A stretch of DNA of 34,718 nucleotides from an uncultured Candidatus Saccharibacteria bacterium (GTDB lineage Bacteria > Patescibacteriota > Saccharimonadia > Saccharimonadales > Saccharimonadaceae), in NCBI GenBank assembly GCA_947087275.1, contig CAMUBZ010000011.1:1-34718 (forward strand), read 5' to 3'. A model generated the notes under the pieces. It searched no databases, was not told the origin of the DNA, and was given only the letters and a program-made list of their open reading frames with translations. Both the position numbers and the translations under genes were made by a program. Shown here piece by piece: positions 7,562 to 15,510 of this stretch. Position 1 is the first letter of the stretch. Each line of letters opens with the position of its first letter.

Positions 7562-7828
7562 ATGTCAAGCAACCCTTTCATTCCTTGGTGGTATTACGAG
7601 ATGGGACGGATGAGTGCCGAACACTCATCTAGTCCACGCAAAAAGCCTACAACCTCGCAAAAAGTGAGCAAGTGGGTCGTATTGGCTGTGTTTTGGGCGA
7701 TTACTACACTAGCGCTTGCTATCGTGCTTTGGATTATAGCGACAATCTTTGGCGGCTTGGACTTTTGGCTTTGTTTGGTAATTTGCGGGTTCTTCTCGTT
7801 TTGGCTATGCTCGCTCATGGCTCATTAG
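7562..7828 (+). CDS. Small two-helix membrane protein
   Basis: This 88-residue protein has a polar N-terminus containing FIPWWYYEMG and two hydrophobic helices (about 38-63 and 66-87). No family is recognised. It has no Shine-Dalgarno and no obvious -10 upstream, so expression is uncertain. It ends convergently over the last 24 bp of the HTH gene on the other strand. It lies in the accessory stretch after tRNA-Ala. Confidence 0.45.
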   Translation: MSSNPFIPWWYYEMGRMSAEHSSSPRKKPTTSQKVSKWVVLAVFWAITTLALAIVLWIIATIFGGLDFWLCLVICGFFSFWLCSLMAH

Positions 7829-8044
7829 CTCTTGCCACTTGTCTAAGCCAGCGCTACTCCAACATTGGGCGTCGGTTACTTCTTGCACTAGTTTGGCAAA
7901 CTCAGGTTTTTCTCTGCGCCAACGACAAAAGATGTCTTCTGATATATTCACTCCATAACAAGCATCACGCACAGTCAGCCCATCGGAGATATATTGCTTG
8001 ATGCGTCTTACGAGTTCGGGAGTATATTTGCTGGGTCTAATCAT
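7805..8044 (-). CDS. Terminase-small-subunit-like / HTH protein
   Basis: This 79-residue protein has a helix-turn-helix layout: YTPELVRRIKQYISDGLTVR followed by DACYGVNISEDIFCRWRRE and KPEFAKLVQEVTDAQ. This matches the N-terminal DNA-binding region common in phage terminase small subunits and in transposon-type HTH proteins. It is short for a full terminase subunit, so it may be a remnant or a stand-alone DNA-binding protein. A -10-like TATAGT lies 9 nt before the ATG. Together with the neighbouring gene fragment it suggests decayed phage-like DNA next to tRNA-Ala. Confidence 0.55.
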   Translation of the reverse strand: MIRPSKYTPELVRRIKQYISDGLTVRDACYGVNISEDIFCRWRREKPEFAKLVQEVTDAQCWSSAGLDKWQELMSHERA

Positions 8045-8244
8045 AATGATTACACTATATCACCAAAAACCAAAAGCATTTTTGACAAAACTCGAACTCA
8101 CCAAATATTAGCTCAGCAAAAGACACACTTCACCCCAGTATTTCCTATACTTATGCTACAAATCAGCAAAGAGGGTTTTCCTAGGCAGAAAGCCTGAATG
8201 TTTAAGAAAACACACGGTTTCCATATAAGCATTTTACCCAAAAT

Positions 8245-8424
8245 ATTCTACAAAGTTCGCATTGCCAAAAAAGGATATACATCCTTATCATAGAATACTA
8301 GATAATAAGCACTAGGAATATTAGCCTCTCCACTGAGCATAGAGGATGCGTAAGTCGTCCATAACAGTCCCCATATACCAGCATTACTTAGACCTTTTGA
8401 TAGTAGGATATATCCGCTGCGCAC
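8245..8424 (-). pseudogene. Degenerate FISUMP-like tip cassette (cassette 6)
   Basis: Reading the minus strand from GTGCGCAGCGG (8424-8414) gives VRSGYILLSKG, NAGIWGLLWTTYASS and AYYLVFYD, clearly the same fold as the intact cassettes. The frame is then lost at a run of six T and stops; one extra T would restore NANFVEYFG. The 38-bp conserved end is absent; a sequence at about 8181-8194 (minus strand GGCTTTCTGCCTAG) may be its decayed relic. It is a dead cassette. Confidence 0.7.
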
Positions 8425-8427
8425 AAC

Positions 8428-8458
8428 AACTGAATAAAAAGAGCAGTTTTATTCAGTT
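8428..8458 (-). repeat. Perfect hairpin at the 5' boundary of cassette 6
   Basis: The 12-bp arms AACTGAATAAAA / TTTTATTCAGTT have a 7-nt loop and lie a few bases from the GTGCGCAGCGG start. Hairpins in the same position precede other cassettes, with unrelated arm sequences. Confidence 0.75.
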
Positions 8459-8639
8459 ACTACTTTAAGGTTACAGAGATTAAATGTATAATCAAGTGAA
8501 TAAAAACACTAAAATAGTTCAGTTTTAGAATGTATTATACTGATACACTTTTTAACTTTTGTACCAGTATAATTTGTCTTTTATCCCCATTATAGCCCGT
8601 GGCTAAGTGGTACAGTTTTGCATTTTTGTACCAGTTTTC

Positions 8640-8969
8640 TCATCTATTCTTTTCCCATCTCTCATGCACAATCTCTATCGACTTGCGCACCGGCTTACGG
8701 CAAATGCAATACACGCCTATCCCAAACAGTACCGCTGCAACACATAACGAAATCCCATCGCCATTTGAAAGCGCCATAAACCCAAAATAGAAGAAACCGA
8801 CTGCATAAATTGCTGAGGATATTATACCCATTACAAAGCGCGACGTCTTTGTGCGCGCAATCAAACTCTGTTCCTTCTTACGCAACTCTTCATCGCTATA
8901 ATGTCGACTACGACGTGTCGCTTCTATAGCCGCAATTATCACAGCTAACTCATCGTCATTCTTGCTCAT
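8640..8969 (-). CDS. Small membrane protein with two helices
   Basis: This 109-residue protein has a charged N-terminal helix (about 1-40) and two membrane helices (about 44-64 and 68-88), then a basic C-terminus. No family is recognised. The start is set at ATG 8969 (MSKNDDE) rather than an in-frame ATG 18 bp upstream, because a minus-strand TATAAT (8981-8976) lies exactly 6 nt before it and overlaps the longer reading. The gene is divergent from trpS. Confidence 0.6.
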   Translation of the reverse strand: MSKNDDELAVIIAAIEATRRSRHYSDEELRKKEQSLIARTKTSRFVMGIISSAIYAVGFFYFGFMALSNGDGISLCVAAVLFGIGVYCICRKPVRKSIEIVHERWEKNR

Positions 8970-8975
8970 ACTTAC

Positions 8976-8999
8976 ATTATACTTCATCCATGCTATAAT
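8976..8999. promoter_or_regulatory. Divergent leaderless promoters (8969 gene and trpS leader)
   Basis: Minus-strand TATAAT (8981-8976) points at ATG 8969, and plus-strand TGCTATAAT (8991-8999) points at ATG 9006. In both cases 6 nt separate -10 and ATG. Confidence 0.65.
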
Positions 9000-9005
9000 A
9001 TATTT

Positions 9006-9038
9006 ATGAGATATAAACTTCGTTGGCGTCTGTCCTAA
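9006..9038 (+). CDS. 10-codon leader ORF upstream of trpS (contains Trp)
   Basis: ATG 9006 begins exactly 6 nt after TGCTATAAT, in the leaderless position, and encodes MRYKLRWRLS then TAA. It has a single Trp codon between two Arg codons and ends 35 nt before the trpS ATG. It may be a leader peptide that senses charged tRNA-Trp. No terminator hairpin is obvious after it, so the mechanism and even translation are uncertain. Confidence 0.4.
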   Translation: MRYKLRWRLS

Positions 9039-9073
9039 TCTCCATCAATCAATCTAATCTATAAAGGATAATT

Positions 9074-10093
9074 ATGACAACTTCACCAACCATTCTCACC
9101 GGCATGCGCGTCAACAGCCAAATGACCCTTGGCAATTTTTTGGGTGCTTTACTCCCCATGGTGCGCCTCGCCAACACTCATAGTCAAAATTCGCATATTA
9201 ACATCTTTGTACCAGATCTTCATTCCATGATCGACACTGTCGACGGGGAACTACAACAAAACCTCATTCAATCCCTCAAATATTATCTTGCCGCCGGCCT
9301 CGAACTCAACCAAAATGTCCATCTCTACCGTCAATCACGCGTGCCCGCCCATTCTGAACTCTGCTGGATTCTCAACTGCGTCGCCACTATGGGCGAACTT
9401 GGTCGCATGACTCAATACAAAGACAAAAGTGAAGGTAAAGATAGCGTCGGTGTAGGTATTTTCGACTATCCTGTGCTCATGGCCGCCGACATCTTACTCT
9501 ACGACGCCACCTACATCCCCGTGGGCGAAGATCAATTCCAACATATCGAGCTCACCCGGCGCCTTGCCGAGCGTTTCAACCATCGCTTTGGCGAAATTTT
9601 CGTCATCCCCGCCAAACCCGAGGAGCAGGTCAAATTCATGAATGTCGAGAACGGCATCCGCATCCGCGATTTACAAAACCCCGAGAAAAAGATGAGCAAA
9701 TCTAATCATGCCGAGAACAGCAAAATTATGCTTTCTGATGCTCCTGTCGCTGCTGCCAAAAAGATTATGTCTGCCACCACTGACTCAGTTGGCAAAATTC
9801 AATACGATATGTTTAACCAACCCGGTATTAGTAATCTCCTGCAAATCGAAGCCCTAGTGAATGATATTCCACTCCAGGACGTCATTTCTACTTGGGCCGG
9901 CGAAACCCGCTATGGTGACCTCAAGCAAAAGGTCGCCGCCAGTGTCCAAACTTTCCTTGAGACTTTCCAAAGCCGCCTTGCCACCATTAGCGATGAACAA
10001 ATCCTAAACCTCCTGGCCGAAGGCGAAATTTATGCCAATCAAGTCGCCAACACCAAACTGCACGCCGTACAAACCGCATTTCATTTGAGGTAA
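9074..10093 (+). CDS. trpS: Tryptophanyl-tRNA synthetase
   Basis: This 339-residue class I synthetase charges tRNA-Trp. MTLGNFLGA (17-25) is the HIGH-equivalent in the TLGN form also seen in Bacillus TrpRS. GELGRMTQYKDKS (108-119) and VGEDQFQHIELTR (150-162) are typical Trp/ATP-site segments, and KMSKS is at 206-210. Length is normal. AAAGGA lies 7 nt upstream of ATG 9074. The transcript probably starts at 9006 and carries the 10-codon ORF. The matching tRNA-Trp lies at 33533-33607. Confidence 0.97.
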   Translation: MTTSPTILTGMRVNSQMTLGNFLGALLPMVRLANTHSQNSHINIFVPDLHSMIDTVDGELQQNLIQSLKYYLAAGLELNQNVHLYRQSRVPAHSELCWILNCVATMGELGRMTQYKDKSEGKDSVGVGIFDYPVLMAADILLYDATYIPVGEDQFQHIELTRRLAERFNHRFGEIFVIPAKPEEQVKFMNVENGIRIRDLQNPEKKMSKSNHAENSKIMLSDAPVAAAKKIMSATTDSVGKIQYDMFNQPGISNLLQIEALVNDIPLQDVISTWAGETRYGDLKQKVAASVQTFLETFQSRLATISDEQILNLLAEGEIYANQVANTKLHAVQTAFHLR

Positions 10094-10097
10094 TCTC

Positions 10098-10982
10098 ATG
10101 ATTGTCACTGGCAAAAAATTCAGCAAACCCGAACTCTCTCGAGTCATCAACGGCGATACACAACTTGTCGCCGAGGAATCTGCTCCGGAAAAATTCCGCC
10201 TTGACCATCTACTCGTTGAGCAACATCCTGAATACAATCGTTCCAGTCTGCAAACTTTTATCAAATCTGGATTCGTCACCGTCGACGGAATAGCCGTCAC
10301 CAAGCCGAATAGCAAATTTGGGGCAAATGCCAAAATCGAGCTCAATGTCCCGTCTACAGCCAAACTTCCTCCTCGCCCACCAGTGATTTATGAAGATGAA
10401 CACGTTCTAGTGCTAAACAAACCGGCCGGATTACTTAGTATGGCTAAAGGCGAATATTGTCCTGAGCCCACACTAGAAGATTATGGCCTACTTGTACACC
10501 GTCTTGACCGTGATACTAGCGGCGTCGTAATTCTTGCCAAAGACCCAGCCACGCAAAAAATGCTCCGCAAGCAATTTCAAGATCGCAAAACCCACAAAAC
10601 TTACTACGCTGTCATTGAAGGTCATCCCAAACTCTCCGAAGCCATGATCGACCTCCCGATTGCGCGCAACCTCAAGCGCCCTACCACTTTCCAAGTTGAC
10701 CAAAATGGCAAAGCCTCGCAAACTTACTACAAAGTAATACAGCAAAACGATAAATACTCCCTGGTAGAACTCAAGCCAACCACTGGTCGCACTCATCAAC
10801 TCCGTGTGCATCTTAAATATCTTGGGACGCCCATTGTAGGCGATGTCGTTTATGGTACACCCGATCAACGGCTATTTTTGCATGCCAAAGATCTAGAAAT
10901 CACTATTCCTGGCACAGATGGCGGGGAACGTAAAATCTTTACCGCCGACTTACCGCCTGAATTTGCAGAAAAGGTAAAATAG
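10098..10982 (+). CDS. RluA-family RNA pseudouridine synthase
   Basis: This 294-residue protein has an N-terminal S4-like domain (about 32-85) and a pseudouridine synthase domain with LVHRLDRDTSGVV (132-144; catalytic Asp137), then KTYYAVIEG and KPTTGRTHQLRVHL. It isomerises uridine in rRNA or tRNA; RluD-type rRNA sites are likely but not provable here. It follows trpS by 4 bp, so the two are cotranscribed. The first 30 residues are an extension before the S4 domain. Confidence 0.92.
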   Translation: MIVTGKKFSKPELSRVINGDTQLVAEESAPEKFRLDHLLVEQHPEYNRSSLQTFIKSGFVTVDGIAVTKPNSKFGANAKIELNVPSTAKLPPRPPVIYEDEHVLVLNKPAGLLSMAKGEYCPEPTLEDYGLLVHRLDRDTSGVVILAKDPATQKMLRKQFQDRKTHKTYYAVIEGHPKLSEAMIDLPIARNLKRPTTFQVDQNGKASQTYYKVIQQNDKYSLVELKPTTGRTHQLRVHLKYLGTPIVGDVVYGTPDQRLFLHAKDLEITIPGTDGGERKIFTADLPPEFAEKVK

Positions 10983-10988
10983 AACGCT

Positions 10989-11660
10989 GTGTTTTTTGAC
11001 GATATCAAACAACTGCCAAACATTGCCAACAAAACCAGTTGTGCGATCTTTGTCGTTCCGCCCGATACCGATTTGAGCTTACCCACCGCACTCAAACTCA
11101 CTCCAGCCGACGACAAAAAGACCAACCTCATCACCGTCGAGCAAGTCCGCGAATTCATTGCCCTATCTAGTAACAAAGAAGTGCGTGATCGTTATTTCAT
11201 CATCGCTCCAGCTGACGCCATGAACGAAGCCGCCCAAAACGCTTTCCTCAAAACCCTCGAAGAACCCAAGCCCTTCTGCCACTTTATCTTGTTGACCGAG
11301 CAACCCTCCGCCCTTTTGTCCACCATTCTCTCACGTTCCCAAGTTTTTTCGCCAAAAGTCACCAATATTCTAGATCGCGCGCCAAGCAGCGATGCTAAAA
11401 TTATCAACTTCGCCAAACAACTCATTTCTGCCAACCCTCAAGACCTTCCCGCAATTGCTATTGAAATCACCAAAACCAAGACAAAACCCCGCGAGCAGGC
11501 GCTCGACATTGCCGCTACCGCCATTGAATTGCTCTATAAATCCTATTTCAAGACCAAAAACCCCAAGTTTCTCGCCAAACTTCCCAATTTCATTACTTTA
11601 CACAAAAATCTCTCCAGCAACGGGCACATCAAACTCCATCTCGTTGCCGATCTAATTTAG
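10989..11660 (+). CDS. holB: DNA polymerase III delta-prime-like subunit
   Basis: This 223-residue protein starts at GTG 10989. It has the clamp-loader pattern: VEQVREFIALSS, YFIIAPADAMNEAAQNAFLKTLEEP (about 69-93) and a sensor-like LLSTILSRSQVF (about 108-119). It lacks a Walker A, as expected of delta-prime, and is shorter than typical HolB (about 300+ residues), missing most of the N-terminal nucleotide-binding part. It would serve in the clamp loader. It sits 6 bp after the pseudouridine synthase gene, and its stop overlaps that of the convergent CAP gene by 4 bp. Confidence 0.75.
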   Translation: MFFDDIKQLPNIANKTSCAIFVVPPDTDLSLPTALKLTPADDKKTNLITVEQVREFIALSSNKEVRDRYFIIAPADAMNEAAQNAFLKTLEEPKPFCHFILLTEQPSALLSTILSRSQVFSPKVTNILDRAPSSDAKIINFAKQLISANPQDLPAIAIEITKTKTKPREQALDIAATAIELLYKSYFKTKNPKFLAKLPNFITLHKNLSSNGHIKLHLVADLI

Positions 11661-12655
11661 TAGGTCGAGAAAATCTGCGACCAATAAGTCTTGTATTGTG
11701 AATTCGGGTCAAACACAAACCCAACCGACAAGTATTTGAAATCTTTGTTTAAAATATTGGCCCGGTGTTCCGGAGAGTTCATCCATGACGCCACCACTGT
11801 TTCTGGAGACACGGCAGCGTTACCCGCGTTCAAGTTCTCACCACTCATCCCGCCTGTTTGCGGAATCGGACACGCCGTTGACCAACTTGAACCATCTGGA
11901 CGCGTATGCGAATATGATTGCATCAACTCTTTTGCCCGAGTATTAGCTGCACCCTCACATGTCGTACCCCAGCTCAGGGCGCTAAGGCCTTGCTTAGCCC
12001 GCTCTTTGTTTACCAAAGTCAAGACATCACGCTTCCACTGTTCCACCGGTGGCGCGATCACCGTCACCGTCAATTTATCATGGCGTTTACCATCATATGT
12101 ACCAGCCGTAATCGTAGTAGTACCAGTCCCCACAATCGACGGATAACGGCAAGTCTCCGCACTGTAGCCCAACCAAGTCCGTGCTGTATTATAAAATCCC
12201 GCAATCACCGACGGATTACTCGACTGCCAATACATATCACCAAGGCCAGATAATCCGCCACCCACGCAAATATCAAAGTTTGCTGTCTGGTAAATCGTAA
12301 TCGAATCTTCACTCCAGAGTTCTCCTGACGGTACCGAGCCACCACTAATACCCGAACCAGTAGATGTGCTCGTATTTGAGCTACTCGCACTACCACTATT
12401 ATTAGTTGGCAAAGTTACAGTATTGCCGCCCACGCTCACCACCGGAGCATCTAGTTCATCATTTACCGGGTCAATCAATCCTAATTCTTCCAAATGCCCA
12501 TTCACGACGTCATTGCGTTCTGCCACCACTTGGAACTCAATGCCACCGTTCAAGTTAATTGCACTAAAAATCATCACCCCCACAATCAAGATCGCCACTG
12601 CATTGAGCGACAACAAGATTGTCATCTTGGTCTGGCGAAGAAGTTTAGCCGTCAT
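11657..12655 (-). CDS. CAP/SCP-domain extracellular protein
   Basis: This 332-residue protein has an N-terminal membrane anchor or signal (about 11-34), a Ser/Thr/Gly-rich linker (about 82-112), a Big-like beta domain (about 113-202) and a C-terminal CAP domain (about 207-330) with LVNKERAKQGLSAL, AKELMQSYSHTRPDG and MSPEHRANI-like SWMNSPEHRANILN. Such proteins act outside the cell in adhesion or wall-associated roles; activity is unknown. It follows the 7TM-GAF gene by 20 bp on the same strand. GAGGTGATT before the ATG serves as Shine-Dalgarno. Confidence 0.88.
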   Translation of the reverse strand: MTAKLLRQTKMTILLSLNAVAILIVGVMIFSAINLNGGIEFQVVAERNDVVNGHLEELGLIDPVNDELDAPVVSVGGNTVTLPTNNSGSASSSNTSTSTGSGISGGSVPSGELWSEDSITIYQTANFDICVGGGLSGLGDMYWQSSNPSVIAGFYNTARTWLGYSAETCRYPSIVGTGTTTITAGTYDGKRHDKLTVTVIAPPVEQWKRDVLTLVNKERAKQGLSALSWGTTCEGAANTRAKELMQSYSHTRPDGSSWSTACPIPQTGGMSGENLNAGNAAVSPETVVASWMNSPEHRANILNKDFKYLSVGFVFDPNSQYKTYWSQIFSTY

Positions 12656-12675
12656 ATCTAATCACCTCGCCCCCA

Positions 12676-14019
12676 CTAGGCCCGAATATGTTTTTCCGAA
12701 TCGATGACCGTAGCCACCAAATTAATCATCATCTCAAGCTGAATCAAGTCGCGACGTTCAAAACTTGACTTACCGAGCGGCTTGCCTACCACGATTTGCC
12801 CAAAAGCCTTACCCTTGGCATTGCGCAATTCTGCCACTGCCTTCAAATCTAAATCGTCTAGGATTTTCTTCACCTCTGCGTTTGGCTCCTGCCAGACCTC
12901 ACCCCGCGCTGTTGATTTCATATGCGTAATCTGCAAAATCTCATCTGCTGACATCGCCAAAGACTTAGAACCATACAACTTCCCGTTAATAATAAACCCA
13001 ATATAGGCAAAGTGTAGGTGGTCCGCCAAGAACCCAGCCAACTCACGCAAGTCAACATTACGCGTAGCCAACTTGTTTAACTTTTTAATTACGTAGGCGA
13101 TGTCTACTTGCCCAACCATAATCATAGATCTTAGTGCTGCGCTCACCTCACGTACTACTGGCATTAACAAAACTACAATCACGATCATCAAAAAGTTCAG
13201 GACGAGTACTGATGCTGATGGATTTGGAATCTTAAACAACGTCGTAAAGATAATATAGAACAATACCATATAAATCGCCACACCAGCCAAACCCACTACG
13301 GCATAAGTAGCCATTTGCAGCCACCGCGATGCCACTGAAATCATATGATATTTCAAAACCGCATAAAAATACACCGCAATCGTCACACTAATAAACAACG
13401 GTCCAATCCAAATCAAACTATAATTGCCAAACAGCGGCAAAAATAAATCCGTCACTAAGGTAACTACACCCGTAATTGCAAAGCCAATCATCAACATCAG
13501 GTTGCCGTTACGTATACTTTTGTTACGCGTATGTCGAACTGTATATAACGAATAAAGCAAGAAAGCCGTATCTGACACCACATAGAATATCATATATACA
13601 GCATAGAATGCACCTTTCACCAAAGTCACAGTATTGCCAGTATAGGAAATTTCATACGACTCATACAATAAATTGTGATCATATATCATCAACACTGCGA
13701 GTACTAGCATAAACAATAGATCAAGAATCGTAAGAACCTTGCCACCCTTACGCCGCCAAGAAGCATAGCCAAGCATCCCAACCATCATAAACATCGGCGG
13801 GATATAAATACCATAAATACACCAAGTCGGGTCCGCTTCTGCATTAGTAAGTGCCAAAAAAACCGCAATCGAAACTGACCAAATTGCTGCGCCGAGCGTC
13901 GCGAAACAAAACCATGCCGAACGCATCCGGTCACTTTTCGATGCACCAATCAACGTTAAAAGTCCAAAAGAAAACGACAATATTGCTACTGTTATCAACA
14001 AAATTGAAATTAAACTCAC
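12676..14019 (-). CDS. 7TM sensor protein with C-terminal GAF-like domain, no kinase
   Basis: This 447-residue protein has seven to eight membrane helices in the first ~300 residues, like the N-terminal 7TM region found on some histidine kinases (PF16927), then a soluble domain (about 310-447) that looks GAF-like. No histidine-kinase H-box or ATPase motifs follow, so it cannot be a kinase itself. It may be a ligand receptor working with another partner. The start is GTG 14019, chosen for AGGAGG about 6 nt upstream. It is cotranscribed with the CAP-domain gene. Confidence 0.7.
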   Translation of the reverse strand: MSLISILLITVAILSFSFGLLTLIGASKSDRMRSAWFCFATLGAAIWSVSIAVFLALTNAEADPTWCIYGIYIPPMFMMVGMLGYASWRRKGGKVLTILDLLFMLVLAVLMIYDHNLLYESYEISYTGNTVTLVKGAFYAVYMIFYVVSDTAFLLYSLYTVRHTRNKSIRNGNLMLMIGFAITGVVTLVTDLFLPLFGNYSLIWIGPLFISVTIAVYFYAVLKYHMISVASRWLQMATYAVVGLAGVAIYMVLFYIIFTTLFKIPNPSASVLVLNFLMIVIVVLLMPVVREVSAALRSMIMVGQVDIAYVIKKLNKLATRNVDLRELAGFLADHLHFAYIGFIINGKLYGSKSLAMSADEILQITHMKSTARGEVWQEPNAEVKKILDDLDLKAVAELRNAKGKAFGQIVVGKPLGKSSFERRDLIQLEMMINLVATVIDSEKHIRA

Positions 14020-14084
14020 AATAACCTCCTACAATGCTTATCCTCAGTTTATCATAAACCATTTTAGTACGTCAAGTTTTTCAT

Positions 14085-14123
14085 AAAAAATCCCCCGGCC
14101 TGACGTATAGTCAAGCTGAGGGA
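14085..14123 (-). terminator. Terminator after the methyltransferase-like gene
   Basis: On the minus strand an imperfect stem (GATCCCTCAGCTTGAC against GTCAGGCCGGGGGAT) is followed by TTTTTT. Confidence 0.75.
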
Positions 14124-14155
14124 TCTTAAGGTCCTGGAAGTTCCGTTCTGGAAAT

Positions 14156-15322
14156 TTAAGTTGTTATACCCAATTCCGGCACATCATCAAACATATCCTC
14201 TGACACATTCTTTCCAATCAAGAACATCTCGCACTTGGGCGACGCTGCTGCCTGCGACAAGCATAACGGATTGCCATTGCAAAAATCTGTCCGGTGGACC
14301 ATATTCAGGCCCAAATCCCGACAAATTTCCGACATCTCCTGCGCGGCCACTTTCGGGCTTGGTGACGGTGTCAGTTTGTGTGGGTCGTTCGGGTCCATCG
14401 GCCACAAGTTAGTCAACGCTGAACGCACCAACGAACATTTTGCCGGGTCTGCGCCCATGGTCTGCAAATCACAAATAATAACACTGTTCTCGTCCGCCAA
14501 CAAATATTGTGCCCGACTGATAAACTCAGCTTTTTCCTCCGCTTTGGAATAGTAGGACAGCATGCCAGTCATACGTACTACACGAAATAGCTTACGATAT
14601 TTCCGACGGGCCATCACCTCAAGCGCATCGCCAATCTCATATTCGATGCCAATGTCATCCAAAGCACAACCGAAAACACCCGGCAGATATTCCAGCACTG
14701 ATGCGTCCGCATCACACGCCACAATCCTCTGGTCATTCTTCCCAAGCGGATAACCATAATGTCGATATGCCGGCAACAACGCCGCTCCAGCCTCGAAAAT
14801 ACTGGGCGCACGCCTCAGCAAACTCTGCACCGAACCGTCAGTAACTCTGCGCGCTACATGACTCGGTTCCTGATGCGCCACAATGTAGGCCCAATCTTCT
14901 TTCGGAATCTTTTCAAATCCCTCAAAAGATACCGGAATCGCATAACCATCCTTCATCTCTAATGCTACAAAGAACAGCTTTCTACCCGTGAAAAAAAGAT
15001 AGGAATAGAAGTAACGCGACTTGCATCCATGGTCAAGCATCATCTGTGTCAGACCGATACTGTTTTCAAAGCGCACCTTCATCTCCGGCCAAGTTTTTTC
15101 AATTCCGGCCAAGTCTTTTTCAAACTGTGCCTCATCGTCCACTGACTGACAATACTCAACCAAGTTTGTCCGTATCGCTTCCACCTGCTCCTGCGTCGGT
15201 TTCTTTCCACTTTTCGCCAAAATCGTATACGTAGTACTGTACTTCATCGGGTCAAACGGCGGAAAATCTTTGCACAACATCTCCCTGTTCAATGGATGCT
15301 GCATAAAAAACGTCTCTCTCAT
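14156..15322 (-). CDS. Class I SAM methyltransferase-like protein
   Basis: This 388-residue protein has a Rossmann-like segment: after a helix (LLPAYRHYGYPLG) comes QRIVACDADASVLEYLPG, matching the acidic end of strand 2 in class I methyltransferases, then IEYEIGDALEVMARR, KLFRVVRMTGMLSYYSK and a later NSVIICDLQTM strand. The glycine-rich motif I is weak, so activity and substrate are uncertain. About 190 residues precede this domain and match nothing I know. The start is ATG 15322, with AGGAGGTG about 10 nt upstream. Its promoter belongs to the TATTG...TAYAATGGA group, and codon choice is less C-ending than in neighbouring housekeeping genes. Confidence 0.55.
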   Translation of the reverse strand: MRETFFMQHPLNREMLCKDFPPFDPMKYSTTYTILAKSGKKPTQEQVEAIRTNLVEYCQSVDDEAQFEKDLAGIEKTWPEMKVRFENSIGLTQMMLDHGCKSRYFYSYLFFTGRKLFFVALEMKDGYAIPVSFEGFEKIPKEDWAYIVAHQEPSHVARRVTDGSVQSLLRRAPSIFEAGAALLPAYRHYGYPLGKNDQRIVACDADASVLEYLPGVFGCALDDIGIEYEIGDALEVMARRKYRKLFRVVRMTGMLSYYSKAEEKAEFISRAQYLLADENSVIICDLQTMGADPAKCSLVRSALTNLWPMDPNDPHKLTPSPSPKVAAQEMSEICRDLGLNMVHRTDFCNGNPLCLSQAAASPKCEMFLIGKNVSEDMFDDVPELGITT

Positions 15323-15403
15323 AAATGATAGACACCTCCTATTTTTGTTAAGCCACAAAGCCAAAACCACTATTAGTTTTGCCACCCATCGCTTACATCT
15401 TCC

Positions 15404-15432
15404 ATTGTACTCAATTATTTGATTTTACGCAA
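15404..15432 (-). promoter_or_regulatory. Promoter of the methyltransferase-like gene
   Basis: On the minus strand TTGCGT (15432-15427) and TACAAT (15409-15404) have 17-bp spacing and the -10 is followed by GGA. The leader is about 75 nt. Confidence 0.55.
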
Positions 15433-15450
15433 TATTGACCTCAATCCCGC

Positions 15451-15479
15451 TTGACCTTATCTTTCAAATGACTTACAAT
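15451..15479 (+). promoter_or_regulatory. Promoter of the fibro-slime gene
   Basis: TTGACC (15451-15456) and TACAAT (15474-15479) have 17-bp spacing. The leader is about 25 nt with a weak AAGGG before ATG 15511. Confidence 0.7.
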
Positions 15480-15510
15480 AAACTCAACAGATTAACGTAA
15501 GGGTTACAGT

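Larger units (their letters stand above)
8045..8639. other. AT-rich intergenic stretch with decayed cassette
   Basis: No convincing gene is seen. The stretch holds the degenerate tip cassette (about 8190-8424), its adjoining hairpin (8428-8458) and, toward 8640, two TTTTGTACCAGT direct repeats plus a TGGTAC...GTACCA inverted pair (8608-8633). The rest shows nothing I can interpret. Confidence 0.5.

Noticed and set aside
7350-8096. Partial copies of the tRNA-Ala 3' end at 8022-8030 and 8086-8096 as attachment sites
   Set aside because: The matches (9 and 11 bp) are separate, inverted and fall in sequence common to T-arms; not a convincing att pair.
9074-10093. TrpRS lacks His in the HIGH-like motif (TLGN)
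   Set aside because: TLGN is the normal form in Bacillus-type TrpRS, so nothing is broken.
11691-12146. Plus-strand open frames opposite the CAP-domain gene, and similar antisense frames elsewhere
   Set aside because: They lack start signals and protein-like composition and lie opposite well-supported genes.
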